64,000 nt of DNA from Alphaproteobacteria bacterium (GCA_030431825.1 JAUIIJ010000014.1:1-64000); one strand, 5' to 3'; counted from the stretch's first letter, positions 42,101 to 52,041 are shown. Notes: generated by a model from the letters alone, not told the origin. Translations and numbers: made by a program.

Positions 42101-42751
42101 GCGCTGAGCAATCGCTATCCGTTCAACCGCCGCGCGGGTGCCGATGTCGCCATGCAGGATTTCGCCCGGCTGTTTGCGCCACAGGGGCTGATCGACTCGT
42201 TCTTTACCGAACACCTGATCCGCTATGTCGATACCAGAACCCGGCCGTGGTCGTGGAAGCGGGTCAATGACGTGGATCTGGGCATTTCGCAATCGGTGCT
42301 GGAACAGATGCAATACGCCGCCGAGATACGCGACGCGTTCTTTGCCGCGGGTCCGACGCCGGCGGTACAGTTCCAGATCACGCCCGAGGCTCTGGACCCC
42401 AAGGCCAAGTCGGTGTCACTCGAAATCGACGGCCAAGCGGTCGAATTTGCGCATCGTGGCGGCCAGCCCAACCCGGTGGCGGTGACATGGCCCGGCTCGG
42501 TCGGATTGGCGCGGGTGACATTTCAGCCGGACAGGAAGAATATCGAGAGCACGCTGTCGCGGGATGGCCCGTGGGGGTGGTTCCGGTTGCTGGATGCGGC
42601 GGAGGTACGCCGCACCAACGTGTCGGACCGCAAGCGCGTGATCTTCAATGTGGGTGGCCGCATCGCGATCTTCCAGTTGCAGTCGGGCTCCGTGATCAAC
42701 CCGTTTGCCCTGCCGGCACTGGCCAAGTTCAATTGTCCAAAGTCGATGTGA
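39182..42751 (+). CDS. tssM: T6SS inner-membrane ATP-binding protein TssM (IcmF/VasK)
   Basis: This 1189-residue protein has two N-terminal membrane helices (about 8-30 and 45-68), a cytoplasmic NTPase-like domain with Walker A GPPGAGKTT at about 132-140, a third helix at about 440-462, and a large periplasmic part including IcmF-related and VasK C-terminal segments (FAAGPTPAVQFQITPEAL, WPGSVGLARVTF, GPWGWFRLLDAAEV). It forms the core of the trans-envelope channel with TssL. It overlaps tssL by four bases and tagF by one. Confidence 0.97.
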   Translation: MIRRTLRFMFGTIYSILALVALVLSLCTWYFAPYLGWGDWYPFDSVTTRIVTIFAIWVFFLLLMGVVFWWRWRKARAMGKEIAETVESDADEVLNEEISALKSKFKAAITELRKSRNGRRHLSELPWYVMIGPPGAGKTTAIVNSGLQFPLADKTGKAAVGGVGGTRNCDWWFTNQAVLIDTAGRYTTQESDKDADNAGWLGFLDLLRRHRKRQPINGAMIAISLSDLSLQDETTQKSHALAVRRRLNELRERLGVRFPVYVLFTKADLIAGFSEFHDNLGKEEREQVWGFTLPLDQSRGEVSPMGAFDDEFALLLGQLNAQSLERMQAETDHQRRALIAGFPSQVASMRRVAREFLNEVFQDNRYEKRHMLRGVYFTSGTQEGTPIDRLMLNMAQTFGIGRQAIGSGQGTGRSYFLTRLFEQVIFPEAGLVSSDDKVERRYRWARVAAIAATVLVALTTGSLWIRSYLGNSELLDQAEAQVQAYQAAAATLPPSPVGDTDLPPVVDALNILRDMPGNPVLSDPAPDRSVTYGLYQGEVIGTQAAQTYRAALNQRFLPRLLLRLEEQMAANMNNTELLYEALKIYLMLGLQGPMNADLVREWLQIDWSLAYSGPARDTLRRDLADHLDALLSQPMEEISLNGPLVEQVQGLLLEMPLSQRVYNGIINSPQATGLPEWRITEAGGPAVQRVLVRSSGKPLSDGVEGIFTYDGFNNVFLNEAVDVAARVASESWVLGPRGEAEQTEAALVALSRDVLNLYYNDYIARYDAVLGDIDIIPMESLSHAVEVTNVLSGPTSPIVNILIGISDETRLTEDRAVLDTSELKTGASAAAAIESRSTLSAQAQVMLRALSRAAAANSGAPPRPPGAYVEDRFAWLHQLVDRPEGQPSQLDGLMGSLTNVYQELNKMSFSGVSSSAEGGAAIQQFQQAASRIDGPIQRWASQITTGSSGIAADGTRASINASWQASVLPFCEQALSNRYPFNRRAGADVAMQDFARLFAPQGLIDSFFTEHLIRYVDTRTRPWSWKRVNDVDLGISQSVLEQMQYAAEIRDAFFAAGPTPAVQFQITPEALDPKAKSVSLEIDGQAVEFAHRGGQPNPVAVTWPGSVGLARVTFQPDRKNIESTLSRDGPWGWFRLLDAAEVRRTNVSDRKRVIFNVGGRIAIFQLQSGSVINPFALPALAKFNCPKSM

Positions 42752-43422
42752 TGGCCGGGGCGTTCGGTGCGTTTGGCAAGATGCCCACTGTCGGGGATTT
42801 CTTTCGGTTGAACACTCCGGCGGGTTTCGTCTCGGTCTGGGATGACTGGATGCAGCGCAGCATGCTGGCGGCGCAGACCGCCCTCGGACGGCAATGGGAC
42901 GATCACTACATGTCATCCCCGATCTGGCGCTTCTGCCTGGCGCCGACACTGGCCGGTGCGCCCAAGATCATCGGTGTGCTGATGCCTTCGGTTGATCGTG
43001 TCGGGCGGCGATTTCCGCTGACTCTGATGGCGCCGTTTTCATCGCCGGGCACGATTGCGTCAGACCACTTTCGCGCCGCCCGATTATTTGAGAGACTGGA
43101 GGCGCTTGCCCTGGACGCATTGGAAGACGACATGAGCCGTGAAAAGCTTGAACAGAGGCTCGCCGAAATCCCGCCCCTCGCCGCGGGATGTTCGCCGTCG
43201 GTGTCACGCACCGGTCATTGCATCACGATGACGGGCAGCGATGTGGTCGCAGACCTTGCCGCCGACCGCATCGCGGATGTCTGTGCACGTCCGAGCATCT
43301 GGAGCGCGATGACAGGTGACGCGCAGCGGCTGATGCTGTGCGATGGCCTGCCGGAGGGACCGTCGGCCGTGGGCCTTTTTCACATGGACGCACCGATCTG
43401 GCGCTCTGGCCAGACCGCATGA
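42751..43422 (+). CDS. tagF: T6SS post-translational repressor TagF
   Basis: This 223-residue protein is a stand-alone TagF domain: GAFGKMPTVGDFFRLNTP at the start, WDDWMQRSM, PIWRFCLAP, GVLMPSVDRVGRRFPLTLM. TagF blocks T6SS assembly, in Agrobacterium and Pseudomonas by sequestering Fha, and is sometimes fused to PppA; here the two genes overlap by ATGA instead. GTG at 42748 is an alternative start. Confidence 0.95.
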   Translation: MAGAFGAFGKMPTVGDFFRLNTPAGFVSVWDDWMQRSMLAAQTALGRQWDDHYMSSPIWRFCLAPTLAGAPKIIGVLMPSVDRVGRRFPLTLMAPFSSPGTIASDHFRAARLFERLEALALDALEDDMSREKLEQRLAEIPPLAAGCSPSVSRTGHCITMTGSDVVADLAADRIADVCARPSIWSAMTGDAQRLMLCDGLPEGPSAVGLFHMDAPIWRSGQTA

Positions 43423-44132
43423 GCGGGGTTCGCTATAACGCCCGAACCCATGTGGGACATAAACGCAAGGTCAATGAGGATTCCTTGCTTGCGCTGCCCG
43501 AGCAGAGCATCTGGATGGTGTCGGACGGGATGGGCGGGCATGACGCCGGCGATTATGCCAGCCGGCTGATTGCGGACAGGGTTGCGATGATCCCGGCGGG
43601 GCTCAACCCGACGGAGCGGATGCATGCGCTTCGCAATGCGATAACTGAATCGCATGATATTATCCTCGGGGAAGCCACCGCGCGCGGGCGGGGCATTATC
43701 GGGGCAACCGTTGCCGCGCTGATGATCGCAAAGGGGCATTTCGTCGGGCTCTGGGCCGGGGACAGCCGGATATACCGGCTTCGCGACGGTCAGATAGAAC
43801 TCCTGACCACCGACCATTCCGCCGTGGCGGAGCTTGTTCTCGACGGTCAGATGACGTGGGACGAGGCCGATCAGCACCCGCAATCCAACGCGATCACCCG
43901 TGCAGTCGGGGTGGGGGACAGGTTGGAACTCGACAAGATACGCGGCGACGCCCTGCGCGGTGATCGGTTCCTGATCTGCTCGGACGGGCTGACGAAATAT
44001 GCAACCTTCGCGGTCCTGCAATCCGTGCTGTCGCGTGAACCGCTCGAGACGGTCTCCGACCGGCTGATCGAAATCGCCCTCGACGGCGGCGGCGCGGACA
44101 ATATCACCGCTGTCGTTCTGGACGTGCTCTGA
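43419..44132 (+). CDS. pppA: T6SS PP2C-type Ser/Thr phosphatase PppA
   Basis: This 237-residue protein has the full PPM/PP2C motif set: KVNEDSLLAL, VSDGMGGHDAGDYAS, IGATVAALMI, LWAGDSRIYRL, LTTDHSAVAELV, FLICSDGLT and GGADNITAVVLDV, so all metal-binding Asp residues are present. It removes the phosphate placed by PpkA on Fha and turns secretion off. Start overlaps the tagF stop. It ends four bases before the converging ppkA stop. Confidence 0.95.
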   Translation: MSGVRYNARTHVGHKRKVNEDSLLALPEQSIWMVSDGMGGHDAGDYASRLIADRVAMIPAGLNPTERMHALRNAITESHDIILGEATARGRGIIGATVAALMIAKGHFVGLWAGDSRIYRLRDGQIELLTTDHSAVAELVLDGQMTWDEADQHPQSNAITRAVGVGDRLELDKIRGDALRGDRFLICSDGLTKYATFAVLQSVLSREPLETVSDRLIEIALDGGGADNITAVVLDVL

Positions 44133-44136
44133 ACAC

Positions 44137-46317
44137 TCAGGGCGTCGCCGTGGTCAGGATGCGGCTGTCGAGCGACAGGATACTGGCCTGATTTGCCTCG
44201 ACGTGATCCTTGAGCGCCGCTGCATAGCCGCTTGCCGATTCAGATGTGGGGCGCAGCCCGTCGAACAGCGGTTCGCTGGAGTGAAGCACGATCACCTTGC
44301 TCTTGCCCAGCGAACTGTCATCGACGGTAAAGCCGATGCGGTTCTCGCGGGCGGCTTCTTCGACGCTGTAGGCTACCCGTACCTTGATCGGGCCCGTCTG
44401 CCCGTCGCGCAGCGCCGCCACCGCGTTTGCCTGCCGGTTCAGATTAGGCAACAGATGATAAACGTTTCCGGAAACATCGAGGATCGAGACGGTCAGGTAG
44501 CCGTCGGTCACATCCGCAGGCAATGCGATGTCGATTATCGGGTTCTCACCCACAAAAAACCGGCCGGACGGGTTTGGCTCATTCCGTCCGCCGACAATGA
44601 AATCTATGCCGATGCCCCCCGGAGGCGCCTTTGGCAGGTTGCTTTCGATGAGGCAGAGCGTGGGGTTCAGAACGTCAACATCCACGGCGACGTTTCGCTC
44701 CCCCGCAATCGCGCTCAGCGCGTCGAACAAGCCGATGCGGGTTGCCGTTTCGGCCACCTTTCCCGTCACCGTGATCGGGCTCTGCGGTCCATATCCCACG
44801 GGCGTTGCCCCCGGCGTCGCGATCGGGCCGCAATCCGCGAGTTCTTCCAGCACGGCAGTGACCTCGCCGGTTGGCAGGAACAGGGGGATCAGTTCGATAT
44901 CCGCACGTCCCGACAGCGCACCGGGCAGGCCATCGGCAAAGGTCCGGCTGAGGCGGGCGTGCAAGGCGGTGTCGGTGGTCGAGCCGCTGATCCGTGCGTT
45001 GTTGCCGTCAAGCACCAGCCGCCATTCGTCAAGATCGCGCAGGTCCGACAGCGTCGCCATGACATCGTTGCCCCAACTGTCGGCAATATTGCCGGTGGCA
45101 AGTCTCAGATCGGTTGTTCCTGACAGACCTGCCATCCACTCGTCCAGCGCCGCACGCACCTGCTCCGAAGGAACGTTTCCGGTGGCGCGGGGCCGCTCGT
45201 CCGCGGGATAGTCGACGATGAGTTCATACGGATCGGCAACCGGGTATTGCGGCCCAAGTAACTCGTCGAACAGCCCGCCGAAATACCCGCCGATACCACC
45301 AACGAGCAGGGCCAGCACGACAACGAGGCCGACAAACCCGCCGCGTGACCTGCGCGGTTCGTCACGCGCGGGCGAGGGGGGGGATACAGGCGGGGACGCA
45401 GACGGGGCGGCGGGAGATGGATCGGGTTCGGGTGCCGGATCGTCGGCGCGGGGCGGTGGAAAGATCACGGTTGCGTCCGGATCCGCGCCTGCCTCGTTCT
45501 CGCGCAGATAGGCCAGAACCTCGGCCGCCGTCTGGAAACGGGCGTCGGGGTCGGGCGCGGCCATGCGATCGATCAGGGTCCTGAGCGGCTCGGGCACGCC
45601 CGAAGTGTCGAGCGGCTCGCTCTTTTTCCTGACCACCTCCATCGGGTTCTTGCCGACATCGGGCGACGTTCCGCGAAAATTCGCCAGTAACATCGCACCG
45701 AGCGAATAGATATCGGAACGCGCGTCGGTCTGACCGTTCAGTTGTTCGGGCGCGGCATAGGCGTATTTTCCGGCGAATTCGTTCCCGACGATGGTCTGAG
45801 CGCCCGGATTGGTGTCCTTGGCGATGCCGAAATCGATGATCACCGCTTCTGCCGGGTTGCCGTTGCGCAGGATGATGTTGTCCGGGCTGAGGTCGCGATG
45901 CACGATGTTGCGCTTGTGCGCCGCCTCGAGTCCTTCGGCGACGCGACGACACACGGTCAGCAGATCCTCGGCGGACATCGGGCCTTCGCGCAGTTTCCTG
46001 TCCAGACCCGGACCGTCGACATAGTCCATGACAAGATAGACCAATCCGTCCTGCGTGCGGTGGTTTTCGGAATACCGTACCACGGCGTCATGGCGGATCT
46101 CGCGGATCTCCTCTTCGCGGGTCAGCAGGACAAGGTAATCGTCATTTGCGGAAAACTCGGCTTTCAGGACCTTGAGCGCGGCGAGTCGCCCCGAGATCTC
46201 GCTGCGTGCCTTGTAAACTTCCGAGGTGCCGCCGCGCCCGAGCATTGCTTCGACGCGGTAGGTGTTGTTCAGCACATCACCGGGCTGAAACGTATCCGTG
46301 GGGCGTGAGTCGATCAT
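44137..46317 (-). CDS. ppkA: T6SS Ser/Thr kinase PpkA, transmembrane
   Basis: This 726-residue protein has an N-terminal Hanks-type kinase domain (residues 17-280): GRGGTSEVY, the ALKVLK lysine, HRDLSPDNI catalytic loop, DFGIAKD and APEQLNGQTDARSDIYSLG. A Pro-rich juxtamembrane segment (about 290-325), one membrane helix (about 330-352, FVGLVVVLALLVGGIGGYFGG) and a large periplasmic part follow, ending in a DUF4384-like domain (FVGENPIIDIALPADVTDGYLTVSIL). It is the activating kinase of the threonine phosphorylation pathway. It is encoded opposite to pppA, in a unit with the upstream OmpA-family gene. Confidence 0.95.
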   Translation of the reverse strand: MIDSRPTDTFQPGDVLNNTYRVEAMLGRGGTSEVYKARSEISGRLAALKVLKAEFSANDDYLVLLTREEEIREIRHDAVVRYSENHRTQDGLVYLVMDYVDGPGLDRKLREGPMSAEDLLTVCRRVAEGLEAAHKRNIVHRDLSPDNIILRNGNPAEAVIIDFGIAKDTNPGAQTIVGNEFAGKYAYAAPEQLNGQTDARSDIYSLGAMLLANFRGTSPDVGKNPMEVVRKKSEPLDTSGVPEPLRTLIDRMAAPDPDARFQTAAEVLAYLRENEAGADPDATVIFPPPRADDPAPEPDPSPAAPSASPPVSPPSPARDEPRRSRGGFVGLVVVLALLVGGIGGYFGGLFDELLGPQYPVADPYELIVDYPADERPRATGNVPSEQVRAALDEWMAGLSGTTDLRLATGNIADSWGNDVMATLSDLRDLDEWRLVLDGNNARISGSTTDTALHARLSRTFADGLPGALSGRADIELIPLFLPTGEVTAVLEELADCGPIATPGATPVGYGPQSPITVTGKVAETATRIGLFDALSAIAGERNVAVDVDVLNPTLCLIESNLPKAPPGGIGIDFIVGGRNEPNPSGRFFVGENPIIDIALPADVTDGYLTVSILDVSGNVYHLLPNLNRQANAVAALRDGQTGPIKVRVAYSVEEAARENRIGFTVDDSSLGKSKVIVLHSSEPLFDGLRPTSESASGYAAALKDHVEANQASILSLDSRILTTATP

Positions 46318-46364
46318 GTCTCAGCCCCTTGCTACATCTGGTCCTGCTTCAAACGTCAGCGGTC

Positions 46365-46937
46365 TCAGCCCAATGCCTGGAATTCGACCCGGCGATTGAC
46401 ATCTGCCCTCGGGTTGGCGGCGTCATATGGGGCGCTTTCGCCCATGCCGATCGCCTCGATCCGGTTTTCGGCAAGCCCGCAATCATCGACCAGGTGACGC
46501 TTGACCTCCTGCGCGCGCAGCAGCGACAGCCGTTCGTTATAGGATGCGGTTCCGGAACTGTCGGTATGGCCGACCACCTGATAGACCGCCACATCGACCG
46601 ACTTCATGACCTCGCAGAGCGTCACGAGCTTGGGTTTCTGATCGTCCCGCAACGCGGCGCTGTCAAAATCAAAGGCGATCTGGATATTGACTTGTTCTTC
46701 GGGTGTGACTGCCGCGTATTCCTTGGCTGCAGCGGGCGCGACGGTGGCGGTCTCGGTCGTATCGCCCTGCGGTGCGCTGGGCACGATCACCAGTCCCCGG
46801 GTCTTCTGCTTCTTGAACGCATCCGCGATTTCTTCGGCTGTCATCTCGTCCGCAGTCTGGGCGACGAGCGTGCCGGGAACGGCATGGCCAAGGCCAAGGA
46901 CAAGCGCAAATGCAAAAACTCTGGAAAAACAAACCAT
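46365..46937 (-). CDS. OmpA-family peptidoglycan-binding protein
   Basis: This 190-residue protein has a signal peptide (VFAFALVLGLGHAVPGTLVAQ), a short spacer (TADEMTAEEIADAFKKQKTRG) found in several OmpA-like proteins of T6SS loci, and a C-terminal OmpA domain: IAFDFDSAALRDDQ, GHTDSSGTASYNERLSLLRAQEV and ADVNRRVEF. It is periplasmic or outer-membrane-associated and binds peptidoglycan. It is the first gene of the minus-strand pair with ppkA (47 bases apart), so it may provide an envelope signal or anchor for the kinase or the T6SS complex. Confidence 0.9.
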   Translation of the reverse strand: MVCFSRVFAFALVLGLGHAVPGTLVAQTADEMTAEEIADAFKKQKTRGLVIVPSAPQGDTTETATVAPAAAKEYAAVTPEEQVNIQIAFDFDSAALRDDQKPKLVTLCEVMKSVDVAVYQVVGHTDSSGTASYNERLSLLRAQEVKRHLVDDCGLAENRIEAIGMGESAPYDAANPRADVNRRVEFQALG

Positions 46938-47120
46938 CTTGCGTCCTTTGCTGCTGTCGAAAGTTACCGTTGAAACTGTACACGACGCATCGGCATGTCA
47001 CAACGGTTTTGCAACCATTCGATGCAGTCGCATTATTCCGTTTCTCTTCGTGTTCGAGGAAAAAAGCGCTTTACTCGCTGTACTGAAGCAGGCTGAATTG
47101 CCCGAAACGATGAGGACGTG

Positions 47121-47963
47121 ATGCGATTTCTCCCGGCGATCATCATTGCCGTCGCCCTGGTATTGGCGCCTGCCATTTTCCTGGGGTTGAACTATCTCTT
47201 GTCCGAAGAGGATTTTCAGGGGTCTGCAGTGGATTCCGGTGCGCGGATCGAGATCGAGATGCTGCGCCAGCAGATCGAGGATTTGCAGAACCGCATGAAG
47301 GCACAGGAGAGCCAGATCGCAGGGCTGGCGGCGGGGATGGGGCGGCAAAACACGCTTGCGCCAAATCCGGATGACGAAGACGCGATCCTGCGGGGCACCG
47401 GGCCGAATGACATCATCGACGCCTATGCGCAGGTTGTGCTGATCGCCGATCGGCTGAATGTGAACCGGGGGCTGCAGGTTGCCGGTCCGCGCTATCTCGA
47501 GGAAAAACTCGGACGCCCGCGCGACACGCTGAGCGACACCTGCGAACCGATGACGAACCAGGCGCTGGCGAGCAAGCTGGTGCTGGAAAATGTCGGGCCC
47601 ATTCGGGTTCAGATGCTCAAGCCGGCGGCGGATTCGTTGCGCCGGGTGTTTGAAAACGTGCGGCGCGCCGACCCCGACCTGTATGCGCGGATCAACACCT
47701 CGGGATCGCTGTGTGTGCGGCGGATACGCGGTACCGTGAACAGCCTGTCCACCCACAGCTACGGGCTCGCGCTTGATCTCAATATCGACGGGCATCTGGA
47801 TAATTTCACCGACGGCAAGACACAGCTGGGCCTGACGATCCTGGCCGATTTCTTTCATGCCGAAGGCTGGGTCTGGGGCGCTGGCTTCCGACGCGAGGAC
47901 AGCATGCATTTCGAGATCAGCCGTCGCCAGCTTGACGAATGGATCGCGAAAGGAATGCTTTGA
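47121..47963 (+). CDS. Membrane-anchored M15/VanY-type peptidase, TagX-like
   Basis: This 280-residue protein has an N-terminal membrane anchor (residues 4-25), a coiled coil (about 38-68, IEIEMLRQQIEDLQNRMKAQES in type), and an extensin-like/M15 peptidase domain with zinc-site pattern STHSYGLALDLN (His and Asp, about 210-221) and DSMHFEIS (His, about 262). In Acinetobacter the related TagX is a peptidoglycan L,D-endopeptidase encoded in the T6SS cluster and needed to open the wall for assembly. The same place and architecture suggest that role here. ATG at 47121 (GTG at 47118 possible) follows GAGGA. It diverges from the OmpA gene with a shared 180-bp promoter gap. Confidence 0.85.
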   Translation: MRFLPAIIIAVALVLAPAIFLGLNYLLSEEDFQGSAVDSGARIEIEMLRQQIEDLQNRMKAQESQIAGLAAGMGRQNTLAPNPDDEDAILRGTGPNDIIDAYAQVVLIADRLNVNRGLQVAGPRYLEEKLGRPRDTLSDTCEPMTNQALASKLVLENVGPIRVQMLKPAADSLRRVFENVRRADPDLYARINTSGSLCVRRIRGTVNSLSTHSYGLALDLNIDGHLDNFTDGKTQLGLTILADFFHAEGWVWGAGFRREDSMHFEISRRQLDEWIAKGML

Positions 47964-48136
47964 TTCCAATGCAGTGCGAAGCTCTTCGGGATGTTTTTCT
48001 TCGGACACTTCCCTATCGCCCGCGTTGCTGCAATAGTATTCCGATCAAGCGAATTGCGGGCCGGGGCCACACCGGGCTGCCGTCGATGAACAGCGCCTTC
48101 CGGCGCCCCTTGCCGGTAGATGACCCATCCTTCTGA

Positions 48137-49381
<1,245 letters not shown>

Positions 49382-49382
49382 C

Positions 49383-50396
49383 ATGGCACAGATGACGATG
49401 ATCGCGGCGATCCAGAACGCCCATGACCTCGCCATGGGGCGGGACGAGGATGTTGTCGTGTTCGGCGAGGATGTGGGCTATTTCGGCGGCGTGTTCCGCT
49501 GCACCGCCGGATTGCAGGAAAAATACGGTGCCGAACGCTGTTTCGACGCGCCGATCAGCGAATTGGGCATTGTCGGCGCAGGGGTCGGGATGGCCGCCTA
49601 CGGATTGAAACCCGTCGTCGAGGTGCAATTCGCGGATTACATGTATCCGGCCTATGACCAGATCGTGTCGGAAGCGGCACGGCTGCGGTATCGGTCGGCG
49701 GGCGAATTTACCTGCCCGATGGTGGTGCGGATGCCGGCGGGCGGTGGCATCTGGGGGGGACAGACCCACAGCCAGAGCCCGGAAGCGTTGTTTACCCATG
49801 TGTCCGGCCTGAAAACGGTGATCCCGTCGAACCCGCAGGATGCCAAGGGCCTGTTGCTGGCTGCGATTGCCGACCCGGACCCGGTGATCTTTCTTGAACC
49901 CAAGCGCCTGTACAACGGCCCGTTCGATGGCCACCACGACCGGCCGGTGCAACCGTGGAAGACGCATCCCTTGGGCGAGGTCGATCCGGATTACTATGAA
50001 ACACCGCTGGGCAAGGCGGCGATTGCGCGGCCCGGCGGGGAACTGACGGTGGTGACATACGGAACCATGGTTCATGTGGCCATCGCCGCAGCCGAAGAAA
50101 CGGGCATCGATGCAGAGGTGGTCGATCTTCGCACCCTGATGCCGCTCGATACGGAAACGATAATGGCATCGGTGCAAAAGACCGGCCGCTGCATCGTCCT
50201 GCACGAGGCGACGCTGACCTCGGGCTTCGGGGCGGAACTGGCCGCGCAGGTCCAGGCCGAGTGCTTTTATCATCTGGAAGCGCCGGTCGAGCGCATCGCG
50301 GGGTGGGATACGCCCTATCCGCACGCGCAGGAATGGGCCTATTTCCCGGGGCCGGAACGGGTCGGGCGCAAGATGAAGCAGCTGATGGAGGCGTAG
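49383..50396 (+). CDS. bkdA2: Branched-chain 2-oxoacid dehydrogenase E1 beta
   Basis: This 337-residue transketolase-like subunit shows GEDVGYFGGVFRCTAGLQEKYG, APISELGIVGAGVGMAAYGLKPVVE, YPAYDQIVSEAA and the C-terminal LIDLRTLMPLD-like VVDLRTLMPLDTETI. It completes the E1 heterotetramer. It begins one base after bkdA1 stops and ends two bases before bkdB begins. Confidence 0.96.
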   Translation: MAQMTMIAAIQNAHDLAMGRDEDVVVFGEDVGYFGGVFRCTAGLQEKYGAERCFDAPISELGIVGAGVGMAAYGLKPVVEVQFADYMYPAYDQIVSEAARLRYRSAGEFTCPMVVRMPAGGGIWGGQTHSQSPEALFTHVSGLKTVIPSNPQDAKGLLLAAIADPDPVIFLEPKRLYNGPFDGHHDRPVQPWKTHPLGEVDPDYYETPLGKAAIARPGGELTVVTYGTMVHVAIAAAEETGIDAEVVDLRTLMPLDTETIMASVQKTGRCIVLHEATLTSGFGAELAAQVQAECFYHLEAPVERIAGWDTPYPHAQEWAYFPGPERVGRKMKQLMEA

Positions 50397-50398
50397 GC

Positions 50399-52039
50399 AT
50401 GGGACTGTTCACGATGAAATTGCCTGATGTCGGCGAGGGCATCGCCGAGGCCGAACTGAGCGCCTGGCATGTGAAGATCGGTGACGTCGTCAAGGAAGAC
50501 GAGGTGCTTGCCGAGGTCATGACCGACAAGGCATCGGTCGAGATTCCCGCTGCGGTGTCGGGCAAGGTGGTCTGGCTCGGTGGCGAGGCGGGCGACAAGA
50601 TGTCGATCGGGGCAGACCTGGTCCGGCTGGAAGTCGAGGGCGAAGGGAATACCTCCGCCGAACAGGCCGCCACCGCCGACACCCCGCCTGCGGCGGGCTC
50701 CGAACCACCGGAGAGCCCGGCATCGCCGGAACCGGCGATCGACATTCGGGCCGCCGAGGGCAAGGGCTTGTATGAAATCAAGGTTCCGGATGTGGGCGAG
50801 GGTATTGCCGAGGCCGAACTGACCGCATGGCTGACAAGCGTCGGCGCGGAATTGCGCGAGGACGATGTCGTTGCCGAGGTGATGACCGAGAAGGCATCGG
50901 TCGAAATCCCCACCAACGTATCCGGCAAGGTGCTGTTTCTCGGCGGCGCGGTCGGAGACACGCTGGCCATCGGCAGCACCCTGATGGTGATCGAAGTCGA
51001 GGGGGCGGGCAATACGACGGCCGAAGCGCTGGCCGGCAAACTGGCCAAGTCCACGGCCCCGGCTCCGGCCCCGGCGGAACCAGTGGCGAAGCCGGCACCG
51101 GCACCCGAACCCAAGAGGTCCAAGACGCCTGCACCGGTTGCCGCGCAGCGCCGTGCCGAAGGGGAAAAACCGCTGACGACGCCGTCGGTGCGCAAGCGGG
51201 CACGCGAACTCGGCATTGACCTGCGGCGCGTGCCGGGCAGCGGCCCCGCCGGACGGATCACGCACGAAGACCTGACCCATTTTCACGAGACAGGCGGGCA
51301 GTTCACAGGTGGCGGCGCTGTCAAACGGCCCATGCGTACCGGCGAGTCCGAGGAAAAGGTGATCGGCCTGCGCCGCAAGATCGCCGAGCGCATGGCGTTG
51401 TCCAAGTCGCGGATCCCGCATATCACGATTGTCGAAGAGGTCGATGTGAGCGATCTCGAGGACCTGCGGGCACAGCTGAACAGGGCGCGCGCCGAGGCCA
51501 GGGGCAAGCTGACGGTGCTGCCCTTCGTGATCCGCGCGATTGCCGACGCGGTTGCGGATCAGCCGGAGATGAACGCGCATTTCGAGGATGACGACAGCGT
51601 CGTCCGCAAGTTCGATGCGGTCCATATCGGCATCGCGACGCAAACGCCGGGCGGGCTGATCGTGCCGGTGGTGCGACATGCCGAGGCGATGGACCTTTGG
51701 GAAAGTGCGGCGGAACTGTCTCGTCTGGCCGCTGCGGCGCGTGACGGCAGCGCCAAGCGTGACGAACTGAGCGGGTCTACCATCACCATCACCTCGCTGG
51801 GCCCGCTTGGGGCGCTCGCGACGACGCCGATCATCAACTATCCCGAGGTTGCGATTGTCGGAATCAACAAGATGGAGGTGCGACCGCATTGGGACGGGTC
51901 GGGTTTCGTGCCCCGCAAGAAGATGAACATCTCGTGCAGCTTTGATCACCGGGTCATCGATGGCTGGGACGCTGCGGTTTTTGTTCAGAAACTCAAGATG
52001 CTGCTCGAAACCCCTGCGCTGCTGCTGCTGGAGGACTGA
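50399..52039 (+). CDS. bkdB: Branched-chain dihydrolipoyl acyltransferase E2 with two lipoyl domains
   Basis: This 546-residue protein has two lipoyl domains: lipoyl lysines in MTDKASVEIP (K44) and MTEKASVEIP (K165), joined and followed by Ala/Pro linkers. A peripheral subunit-binding domain (TTPSVRKRARELGIDLRRVPGSGPAGRI in type, about 260-295) and the catalytic acyltransferase domain (about 320-546) follow, with FDHRVIDGWD carrying the active-site His and Asp. E2 of bkd complexes usually has one lipoyl domain, so the duplication is a variation. Start overlaps closely with the end of bkdA2. Confidence 0.96.
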   Translation: MGLFTMKLPDVGEGIAEAELSAWHVKIGDVVKEDEVLAEVMTDKASVEIPAAVSGKVVWLGGEAGDKMSIGADLVRLEVEGEGNTSAEQAATADTPPAAGSEPPESPASPEPAIDIRAAEGKGLYEIKVPDVGEGIAEAELTAWLTSVGAELREDDVVAEVMTEKASVEIPTNVSGKVLFLGGAVGDTLAIGSTLMVIEVEGAGNTTAEALAGKLAKSTAPAPAPAEPVAKPAPAPEPKRSKTPAPVAAQRRAEGEKPLTTPSVRKRARELGIDLRRVPGSGPAGRITHEDLTHFHETGGQFTGGGAVKRPMRTGESEEKVIGLRRKIAERMALSKSRIPHITIVEEVDVSDLEDLRAQLNRARAEARGKLTVLPFVIRAIADAVADQPEMNAHFEDDDSVVRKFDAVHIGIATQTPGGLIVPVVRHAEAMDLWESAAELSRLAAAARDGSAKRDELSGSTITITSLGPLGALATTPIINYPEVAIVGINKMEVRPHWDGSGFVPRKKMNISCSFDHRVIDGWDAAVFVQKLKMLLETPALLLLED

Positions 52040-52041
52040 TC

